A stretch of 64,000 nucleotides of DNA. Source: Streptomyces hygroscopicus subsp. hygroscopicus. Its GTDB lineage: Bacteria > Actinomycetota > Actinomycetes > Streptomycetales > Streptomycetaceae. The position numbers and the translations under genes were made by a program. This document shows positions 17,570 through 25,400 of the stretch, in pieces (the stretch's first letter is position 1; each line of letters starts with the position of its first letter). The notes under the pieces were generated by a model. That model did not search any database. It worked only from the letters and a program-made list of their open reading frames with translations, and was not told the origin of the DNA. The DNA lies in contig NZ_BBOX01000081.1 in assembly GCF_001553455.1 (NCBI RefSeq), forward strand, positions 1 through 64,000. The letters run 5' to 3'.

Positions 17570-19447
17570 CTACTTCTTCGCCTTGGAGTCCTTGCCGTCG
17601 GAGTCGGACGACAGCACCGCGATGAACGCCTCCTGGGGGACCTCCACGCTGCCGACCATCTTCATCCGCTTCTTGCCTTCCTTCTGCTTCTCCAGCAGCT
17701 TCCGCTTACGGGAGATGTCACCGCCGTAGCACTTGGCGAGGACGTCCTTACGGATGGCACGGACCGTCTCACGGGCGATGACCCGGGAGCCGATGGCCGC
17801 CTGGATGGGCACCTCGAAGTTCTGCCGCGGGATGAGCTCGCGCAGCTTGGCGACCAGCCGGACACCGTACGCGTACGCCTTGTCCTTGTGGGTGATCGCC
17901 GAGAACGCGTCCACCTTGTCGCCGTGCAGCAGGATGTCCACCTTGACCAGGTCGGAGGTCTGCTCACCGGTGGGCTCGTAGTCGAGCGAGGCATAGCCGC
18001 GGGTCTTGGACTTCAGCTGGTCGAAGAAGTCGAAGACGACCTCGGCGAGCGGCAGGGTGTAACGGATCTCCACCCGGTCCTCGGAGAGGTAGTCCATGCC
18101 GAGCAGCACACCGCGGCGGTTCTGGCACAGCTCCATGATCGCGCCGATGAACTCGCTCGGGGCGAGGATGGTGGCCCGGACGACCGGCTCGTGCACCGTG
18201 TCGATCTTGCCCACCGGGAACTCGCTGGGGTTGGTCACCGTGTGCTCGCTGCCGTCCTCCATCTCCACCCGGTAGACCACATTGGGCGCGGTGGCGATCA
18301 GGTCGAGATTGAACTCGCGCTCCAGGCGCTCACGGATGACCTCCAGGTGCAGCAGCCCGAGGAAGCCGACGCGGAAGCCGAAGCCGAGAGCGGCCGAGGT
18401 CTCCGGTTCGTAGACCAGCGCGGCATCGTTGAGCTGCAGCTTGTCCAGGGCCTCGCGCAGCTCGGGATAGTCCGAGCCGTCCAGCGGATACAGCCCCGAG
18501 AACACCATCGGCTTCGGGTCCTTGTAGCCGCCCAGCGGCTCCTGCGCGCCGTTGGAGACCTGGGTGATCGTGTCACCGACCTTGGACTGGCGGACGTCCT
18601 TCACACCGGTGATCAGATAGCCCACCTCGCCCACGGACAGCCCGTCGGCGGAGGTCATCTCCGGGGAGTTGGTGCCGATCTCCAGCAGCTCATGGGCGGC
18701 GCCGGTGGACATCATCCTGATCCGCTCACGCTTGCTGAGCGTGCCGTCGACGACCTTCACGTAGGTCACGACGCCCCGGTAGGCGTCATAGACGGAGTCG
18801 AAGATCATCGCACGGGCGGGGGCGTCCTTGACGCCGACCGGGGCCGGAACCAGCTCGACGACCCGGTCCAGCAGCTCGGCCACGCCCTCGCCGGTCTTGG
18901 CGGAGACCTTGAGCACGTCGGAGGGGTCGCAGCCGATGAGATGGGCCAGCTCGGCGGCGTACTTCTCGGGCTGGGCGGCGGGCAGGTCGATCTTGTTGAG
19001 GACCGGGATGATCGTGAGGTCGTGCTCCATCGCCAGGTAGAGGTTGGCGAGGGTCTGGGCCTCGATGCCCTGGGCCGCGTCCACCAGCAGGATGCACCCC
19101 TCACAGGCGGCGAGGGAACGCGAGACCTCATAGGTGAAGTCCACGTGGCCGGGGGTGTCGATCATGTTGAGGATGTGGGTGGCCGGCTCGCCGCCCTCGT
19201 CCTTCGTCGGCGCCCAGGGCAGCCGGACCGCCTGGGACTTGATCGTGATGCCGCGCTCGCGCTCGATGTCCATGCGGTCGAGGTACTGCGCGCGCATCTG
19301 CCGCTGCTCGACCACACCGGTCAGCTGGAGCATGCGGTCGGCGAGCGTCGACTTGCCGTGGTCGATGTGCGCGATGATGCAGAAGTTACGGATCAGAGCC
19401 GGGTCGGTACGGCTCGGCTCCGGCACATTGGTAGGGGTCGCGGGCAC
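17570..19447 (-). CDS. lepA: Elongation factor 4 (LepA), ribosome back-translocase
   Basis: 625-residue translational GTPase. G1 [15 protein letters not shown], switch [11 protein letters not shown]4 NKIDLP, then EF-G-like domains and the LepA-specific C-terminus with [28 protein letters not shown] 19447 begins [13 protein letters not shown], the usual Streptomyces N-terminus, with agga nine bases upstream; a longer open frame to 20095 overlaps the divergent rpsT and is rejected. lepA and rpsT are divergently arranged. A strong hairpin follows the gene. Confidence 0.97.
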   Translation of the reverse strand: MPATPTNVPEPSRTDPALIRNFCIIAHIDHGKSTLADRMLQLTGVVEQRQMRAQYLDRMDIERERGITIKSQAVRLPWAPTKDEGGEPATHILNMIDTPGHVDFTYEVSRSLAACEGCILLVDAAQGIEAQTLANLYLAMEHDLTIIPVLNKIDLPAAQPEKYAAELAHLIGCDPSDVLKVSAKTGEGVAELLDRVVELVPAPVGVKDAPARAMIFDSVYDAYRGVVTYVKVVDGTLSKRERIRMMSTGAAHELLEIGTNSPEMTSADGLSVGEVGYLITGVKDVRQSKVGDTITQVSNGAQEPLGGYKDPKPMVFSGLYPLDGSDYPELREALDKLQLNDAALVYEPETSAALGFGFRVGFLGLLHLEVIRERLEREFNLDLIATAPNVVYRVEMEDGSEHTVTNPSEFPVGKIDTVHEPVVRATILAPSEFIGAIMELCQNRRGVLLGMDYLSEDRVEIRYTLPLAEVVFDFFDQLKSKTRGYASLDYEPTGEQTSDLVKVDILLHGDKVDAFSAITHKDKAYAYGVRLVAKLRELIPRQNFEVPIQAAIGSRVIARETVRAIRKDVLAKCYGGDISRKRKLLEKQKEGKKRMKMVGSVEVPQEAFIAVLSSDSDGKDSKAKK

Positions 19448-19534
19448 GCAGGGTCCTGTGTCTAGGCGGGACTCGGTGTTATCGGTATGGGTCAGTCCCG
19501 TCCATGGTCCCATGAATGGCGACCTCCTCCGGGT

Positions 19535-19564
19535 TTGGGACGCCATCGACCCTGCTGGTAACCT
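19535..19564 (+). promoter_or_regulatory. Possible rpsT promoter
   Basis: TTGGGA (19535-19540) and TAACCT (19559-19564) with an 18-base spacer upstream of rpsT. Each hexamer is a moderate match to vegetative consensus. About 80 bases of leader would precede the GTG start. Confidence 0.45.
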
Positions 19565-19651
19565 GGCCGACCGTGTCTTGTGCCCCTCTCGCACGGACAC
19601 GGACGCACAACGAAGCAAGCGATACCCAACGAACCTGCGAAGGCTTTTTAC

Positions 19652-19918
19652 GTGGCGAACATCAAGTCCCAGATCAAGCGGAACAAGACGAACGAGAAGG
19701 CGCGCCAGCGCAACAAGGCGGTCAAGTCCGAGCTGAAGACCGCCATCCGCCGCACCCGCGAGGCCGTGGCCGCCGGTGACGCCGAGAAGGCCACCGAAGC
19801 CGCCCGCGTCGCCGCGCGCAAGCTCGACAAGGCCGTCAGCAAGGGCGTTCTGCACAAGAACAACGCCGCCAACAAGAAGTCGGCGCTCGCCCAGCAGATC
19901 GCCGGTCTCAAGGGCTGA
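19652..19918 (+). CDS. rpsT: 30S ribosomal protein S20
   Basis: 88-residue, strongly basic, helical primary rRNA-binding protein of the small subunit ([26 protein letters not shown]... ending QQIAGLKG). GTG 19652 is preceded by gaagg at nine bases and starts exactly at the family N-terminus. A longer frame to 19580 is open but falls in the leader. Divergent from lepA. Confidence 0.97.
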   Translation: MANIKSQIKRNKTNEKARQRNKAVKSELKTAIRRTREAVAAGDAEKATEAARVAARKLDKAVSKGVLHKNNAANKKSALAQQIAGLKG

Positions 19919-19952
19919 CCCAAGAGCCGAGCTCCAGGGCTGATTCCTCCCC

Positions 19953-19968
19953 GGGGCGTCACCGCCCC
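19953..19968 (+). terminator. Short GC hairpin after rpsT
   Basis: ggggcg-tcac-cgcccc, a perfect 6-bp stem with a four-base loop, 35 bases after the rpsT stop. No T tract; weak evidence. Confidence 0.4.
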
Positions 19969-20165
19969 ACCCCGCCGGTTTGGGCACAGCGGTCCCTCTC
20001 ACCCGCTCCGACCGGCAGCCGACGGATTCGTCAGCGGCACCGCGCCGCACGCGGCCTGCGTTCGCCACGCGCACTGCGGCGCACTTGATCGACACGAAGG
20101 CCCGGCCACGTCCTTTCCCCAGGACAAGGCGGGGCTTTCGCGCTTTATTCGGGTATGTTCACGTC

Positions 20166-21155
20166 ATGTCGATACCGGGGGAGACACCCAACCCACACGG
20201 ACAGCCGCAGCCGCCCCAGCCGTCGCAGCCGCCTCAGCCGCCTCAGCAGAACCCGCCACAGGGGCAGCCCCAGGGACCGCCCCAGGGGTCTCCGCAGGGA
20301 CTCCCGCCGGGGCCTCCCCAGCAGCCGTCTCAGGGGTCTCCGCAGGGCCCGCCGCCGCCCGGCCCGTACGGGCAGGTACCGCCGCAGGGCCAACCGCCCC
20401 AGCACAATCCGTACGCCCAGCCGACGATGCCTTCCATACCGCTGGGCGGATACGGCCCGGTGGGCACGCCTCCCGGGGCGCCGCCCACGGGCTCCGGGGG
20501 CGGCGGCAAGGGCTGGCTGTGGGGGCTCGGCGGGGCGGTCGTCACCTCGGCGGTCTGGGCCGGGGCGCTGTTCGCCACAGGAGGCTTCGACGGGGAGGCG
20601 AAGGCCGATCTCGCGGGCTACCGCTACATGACCAATCTGTGCAACCCGACGGATGCCCAGCCCTTCGAGGACTCCGGGTACCGGCAGAAGGACGACAGCG
20701 GATCGACGTCCGACCAGCACAGCAGTTCCGAGAGCCCCACGCTGGACACGATGACCTGCAACATCGACTTCGAGCCGAGCGACGCGGTCAGCAACGACTA
20801 CTCCTCGGTGTGGCTCTACACCTCCGCGTCGCTGCACAAGAAGACCAACCCCGAGCCCGAGTTCGAGGCCCAGTACCGGGCGTACGAGAACCAGGAGACG
20901 TCCAGCTACAGCTACAAGGTGAGCCCGGTCGGCGGGCTGGGCGACGAGGCGTATGTGGTGCGGCAGCAGACCAAGAGCGGCTCCACCACCGGTGCCTATG
21001 TGATCCTCGCCGTGCGGGACGGCTGGATGACCTACCAGTCGACCTGGTCGGAGTATGTGTCGTCCTCCTCCAGCACCAAGGCCAAGACGCCCGATGAGGC
21101 CACCGAGATGCTCAAGAAGAGCGCCAAGGCGACGCTGGAGAAGATGAAGGAGTGA
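20166..21155 (+). CDS. Membrane-anchored protein with Pro/Gln-rich cytoplasmic N-terminus
   Basis: 329 residues from ATG 20166. Residues 1-115 are Pro/Gln/Gly-rich, built from PQG and PPQ repeats. One transmembrane segment follows (about 116-140, GWLWGLGGAVVTSAVWAGALFATGG). The extracytoplasmic domain (about 190 residues) has two cysteines (LCNPTDAQPF and TCNIDFEP), likely a disulfide, and ends in a Lys-rich helix. This architecture is common among uncharacterised Streptomyces proteins. No enzymatic motif is seen. Confidence 0.82.
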   Translation: MSIPGETPNPHGQPQPPQPSQPPQPPQQNPPQGQPQGPPQGSPQGLPPGPPQQPSQGSPQGPPPPGPYGQVPPQGQPPQHNPYAQPTMPSIPLGGYGPVGTPPGAPPTGSGGGGKGWLWGLGGAVVTSAVWAGALFATGGFDGEAKADLAGYRYMTNLCNPTDAQPFEDSGYRQKDDSGSTSDQHSSSESPTLDTMTCNIDFEPSDAVSNDYSSVWLYTSASLHKKTNPEPEFEAQYRAYENQETSSYSYKVSPVGGLGDEAYVVRQQTKSGSTTGAYVILAVRDGWMTYQSTWSEYVSSSSSTKAKTPDEATEMLKKSAKATLEKMKE

Positions 21156-21189
21156 CCACGGGCCCGGCCTGGACAGGGCGCCCAGCCGG

Positions 21190-21420
21190 GTCCTGCCCAG
21201 GCCGGGCCGGGCGCTGATCAGGTCCTGGGCCCTCGGCCATGGGGACGGGCGCTCAGCCGAGGCCGGGCCCTCAGCCGAGGGACGGACCCCCAGCCGGGGG
21301 CGGGTGCTCAGCCGGGGGACAAACCCTCGGCCGTGAACGGCCCCCCAGCCGGGGGACAAGCCCTCGGCCGTGAGCGGGCCCTCAGCCGGGGGGCGGGGCC
21401 TTCGCTCGGCTAGCCGACGG
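21190..21420. repeat. GC-rich degenerate repeats before holA
   Basis: The gap between the membrane-protein stop and the holA stop holds variants of (g/c)ctcagccg(a/g)gg and cggacccccagccggggg. The clearest pair begins cagccgggggacaa at 21309-21340 and 21346-21377 (period 37). No gene supported. Multiple complementary cccggc/gccggg words mean the region could form hairpins and act as a terminator for the convergent genes on either side. Confidence 0.7.
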
Positions 21421-22410
21421 CTAGCCCCGGCCCGCTCGGGCGGCGCGGGCGATCGTGACGACCGCCTTCTCCAGGGCGTACTCCGGATCGTCTCCGCCGC
21501 CCTTGACCCCCGCGTCGGCCTCGGCGACGGCGCGCAGCGCGACCGCCACCCCGTCCGCCGACCAGCCGCGCATCTGCTGCCGCACCCGGTCGATCTTCCA
21601 CGGCGGCATGCCCAGCTCACGGGCCAGGTCACCGGGGCGGGCGCCACGCGGCGCCGAGGCCAGCTTGCCAATGGCGCGGACGCCCTGGGCCAGGGCGCTG
21701 GTGATCAGCACCGGCGCCACCCCGGTGGAGACGGCCCAGCGCAGCGCCTCCAGCGCCTCGGCCGCGCGGCCCTCGACGGCGCGGTCGGCGACGGTGAAGC
21801 TGGACGCCTCGGCGCGGCCGGTGTAGTACCGGCCCACGACGGCCTCGTCGATCGTGCCCTCGACATCGGCCACCAGCTGGGAGACCGCGCTGGCCAGCTC
21901 GCGCAGATCGCTCCCGATGGCGTCGACCAGCGCCTGGCACGCCTCGGGCGTGGCGGACCGGCCGGTGGTGCGGAACTCCGACCGCACGAACGCCAGCCGG
22001 TCAGCGGGCTTGGTCATCTTCGGGCAGGCGACCTCGCGCGCCCCGGCCTTGCGGGCGGCGTCGAGCAGCCCCTTGCCCTTGGCCCCGCCCGCGTGCAGCA
22101 GCACCAGGGTGATCTCCTCGGCGGGGGTGCCGAGGTAGTTCTTCAGGTCCTTGATCGTGTCCGCCGTCAGATCCTGTGCGTTCCGTACCACCACGACCTT
22201 GCGCTCGGCGAAGAGCGAGGGGCTGGTCAGCTCGGCGAGAGTGCCGGGCCGCAGCGCGTCGGGCATGAGATCGCGCACGTCGGTATCGGGGTCGGCCGCG
22301 TGCGCGGCCGCCACCACCTGCTGCACGGCGCGGTCGAGCAGCAGCTCCTCCTGCCCCACGGCGAGGGTCACGGGGGCGAGCGGATCGTCGGTCGTCGTCT
22401 TCCTGGCCAT
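21421..22410 (-). CDS. holA: DNA polymerase III subunit delta
   Basis: 329 residues. The clamp-loader delta subunit opens the beta sliding clamp. The protein matches the family through LAVGQEELLLDRAVQQVV, SLFAERKVVVVRNAQDL, VLLHAGGAKGKGLLDAARKAGA and the C-terminal GVAPVLITSALAQGVRAIGKL. ATG 22410 (ARKTTTDDPLAPVTL) is preferred; an ATG at 22428 extends it by six residues with no benefit. Downstream are GC-rich repeats, upstream a small divergent gene. Confidence 0.95.
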   Translation of the reverse strand: MARKTTTDDPLAPVTLAVGQEELLLDRAVQQVVAAAHAADPDTDVRDLMPDALRPGTLAELTSPSLFAERKVVVVRNAQDLTADTIKDLKNYLGTPAEEITLVLLHAGGAKGKGLLDAARKAGAREVACPKMTKPADRLAFVRSEFRTTGRSATPEACQALVDAIGSDLRELASAVSQLVADVEGTIDEAVVGRYYTGRAEASSFTVADRAVEGRAAEALEALRWAVSTGVAPVLITSALAQGVRAIGKLASAPRGARPGDLARELGMPPWKIDRVRQQMRGWSADGVAVALRAVAEADAGVKGGGDDPEYALEKAVVTIARAARAGRG

Positions 22411-25400
22411 CGCGGTCCAGCATCCCACGGACCACCGACAGCGCGGCCGTCCGGATGTCCGACAATGTTCCGGTGATCGATGAGGGACTGACTGGCGCCC
22501 GGCACCTGCTGGTGCTGCCCGACCGCGACGCGGCGGAGGAGGTGGCCGAGGCGCTGCCCGAGCGCTTCGGCGTCACCCAGGAGCCCCAGCTGGTGCGGGA
22601 CGCGCTGGCGGGCGAGGACGACGCCGAGGACGCCCAGTGGCTGGTGGTGGTCGAGGACCCGGCCGGGGAGCTGGACCCGGCGGCGCTGGACGCGTTCGCG
22701 GACGAGTACGACGGCTGGCTGGAGGCCGAATGGCCGGAATAGCCGGGTGCGTGGCCGACACCCGGCCACTGCCCGTCGCAGGCCGTCTGCCTCTTTCCCC
22801 CGGTGACCAGTTCCGTCGCGAACCCGTCGTACCCGCCCCCATTGACCAGCACCCTGACGAACCCGTCGTACCTGCCCCCGGTGACCAGCGCCCTGACGAA
22901 ACCGCCGTACCTGCCCCCGGTGACCAGCGCCCTGACGAAACCGCCGCACCCCGCCCCCAGTGGCCAGCGCCCTGACGAACCCGTCGCATCCCGCCCCCGG
23001 CGACCAGCGCCCTGACGAGACCGTCGCATCCCGCCCCCGGCGACCAGCGCCCTGACGAGACCGTCGCATCCCGCGCCCCGTGACCGGCGTCGGCACGGGC
23101 CCTTCCCGGCGCCGGCGCGGGTCATACGCGCCTAGCCCGTGACCAGTGCCAGCGCGAAGCCGTCGTACCCCTTTTCGCCGACGGTCTGTATCGCGGTGGC
23201 GGTCAGCCGCGGCTCCTCGGCGATCAGTTCGGTGAACCGCCGTACTCCCCGCACCTTCGGGTCGGTGCTCTCCGAGTCCGCCACGGCGCCGTCCCGCACC
23301 ACGTTGTCGCCGATGATCAGGCTGCCCGGCCGGGTGAGCCGCAGCGCCCACTCCAGGTAACCGGGGTTGTTGGGCTTGTCCGCGTCGATGAAGACCACGT
23401 CGAACGGGCCGACTCCCTCCTCGGCCAGCCGAGGCAGCGAGTCCAGCGCCGGGCCGGTGCGGATCTCGACCACGTTGCCCAGCCCGGCCCGTGCCACGTT
23501 GGCGCGCGCCACCTCCGCGCACTCCGGATCGGCCTCCAGCGAGATCAGCCGACCGTCCTCGGGCAGCGCCCTGGCCAGCCAGATGGTGCTGTAGCCGCCC
23601 AAGGTGCCGATCTCCAGGACGGTCCGCGCGCCCTGGATCCGGGCCAGCAACTGCAGCAGCTTGCCCTGGTTGGGGGCCACCTGATGCGGCGGCAGTCCCG
23701 AGGCCGCGCTGTGCTCCAAGGCCGCGTCCAGATCCGGGTCCGAGGGAGCCAGCAGGCCGTTGAAGTACGCGTCCACCTTGGTCCATTGCGCAAGCGACAT
23801 GAGTGCGCTTCCTTTCGGAATTGACAGAGTCTCCGAGGGGGAACCTACGCCGTCTGCGGCGTCGGCCGGCGGAATGTTCCGCGGCCCTGCCGCGGCCCCC
23901 GAGCACCGCGCGCAGCTCCGGGCCGCCCGTCACCGCGATCGGCCCATCGGTGTCGGTCCGCAGCACGGCGGCCCCTTGGGCCCGCAGGGAGGCGATCGTG
24001 CGGGGCGACGGATGGCCATAGGGGTTGTCGGCACCGCAGGAGATCAGGGCGAGGCGGGGCCGGATGCGCTGGAGCAGCCGTGGCTCCTGGTAGGCCGAGC
24101 CGTGGTGGGCCACCTTGAGCACATCGACCGCGGGGAGGGCGGGGTGTGCCGTCAGCAGGGACTGCTGGGCCGGGGGTTCGAGGTCGCCGAGGAGGAGCAG
24201 GGTCAGCCCGGCCGTACGGACCAGCAGGGTGACGCTCGCGTCGTTCGGCCCCTCGGCCACGGTCGGAGTGGACACGGGCGCGGGCCACAGGACCTCCCAG
24301 GACAGCGGGCCGAACCGGCGCCGCTCGCCCGGCACCGCCGGGACCACCGGGATCCGCGCCGACCGGGCCTGGCGCCGCACGAACTCGGCCTGACCGGGCG
24401 GCTCTTCCAGACCGGTCGTCTCAATGGCACCGACCGCGCGCCCGCGCAGCGCCCCGGTCAGCCCGGCCACATGGTCGGCGTGGAAGTGGGTGAGCACCAG
24501 AAGCGGGATCCGCACGACGCCCAGGGAACGCAGACAGCGGTCGACGGCCCGCGGCTCGGGTCCGGTGTCCACGACGACGGCCGTGCCGGGTCCCGCGGCC
24601 AGGACCAGGGCGTCGCCCTGCCCCACATCGCACGCCACCATCCGCCAACCGGGCGGTGGCCAGCCGGTGATGACCCGGGCCAGGGGTGCCGGACGCACGA
24701 CGGCCAGCAGCAACAGCAGCGCGCACACGGCGCACAGCAGTCGGTGGCGCAGCAACCGGCGGCCCGCGAGGACCACGGCCAGGGTGACGGCGGCCAGCAG
24801 CAGCCCGCCGGTCCAGCCGCCCGGCCAGTCCACCTCGGCGCCGGGCAGCGCCGCGCCGGTACGGGCCACCTGGGCGATCCATCCGGCGGGCCAACCCGCC
24901 GGCCAGGCGATCCACTCGGCGACGGGCGGCGCGACGGCGGCCACCGCGAGCGCGGCGAACCCGAGGACGGTGGCGGGGGCAACCGCCACCTCGGCGATGA
25001 GATTGCACGGGACGGCCACCAGACTGGCCCTCGCGGCCATCGCCACCACGACCGGTGCGCAGACCGCCTGGGCCGCGGCGGCGGCCGCCAGCGCCTCGGC
25101 CACCCGGGGCGGTACACCACGGCGCCGCAGGGCCGCGCTCCATCCCGGCGCGAAGGTGAGCAGCGCACCGGTGGCCAGCACGGAGAGCAGAAACCCGTAG
25201 CTCCGGGCCAGCCAGGGGTCGTAGAGCACCAGCGCGAGGACGGCGGCGGCCAGGGCCGGGAGCAGGGAGCGGCGGCGGCCGGTGCCGAGGGCGAGCAGCG
25301 TGATCAGCCCGCAGGCCGCGGCGCGCAGCACGCTGGGCTCGGGTCTGCAGACGATGACGAAGGCGAGCGTGAGCCCGCCGCCGAGCAGGGCGGTGGTCCG

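Noticed and set aside
22805-23131. Regular 39-40-bp repeats resembling a CRISPR array
   Set aside because: Units are directly tandem with no unique spacers, no cas genes are nearby, and the unit matches the neighbouring gene end.
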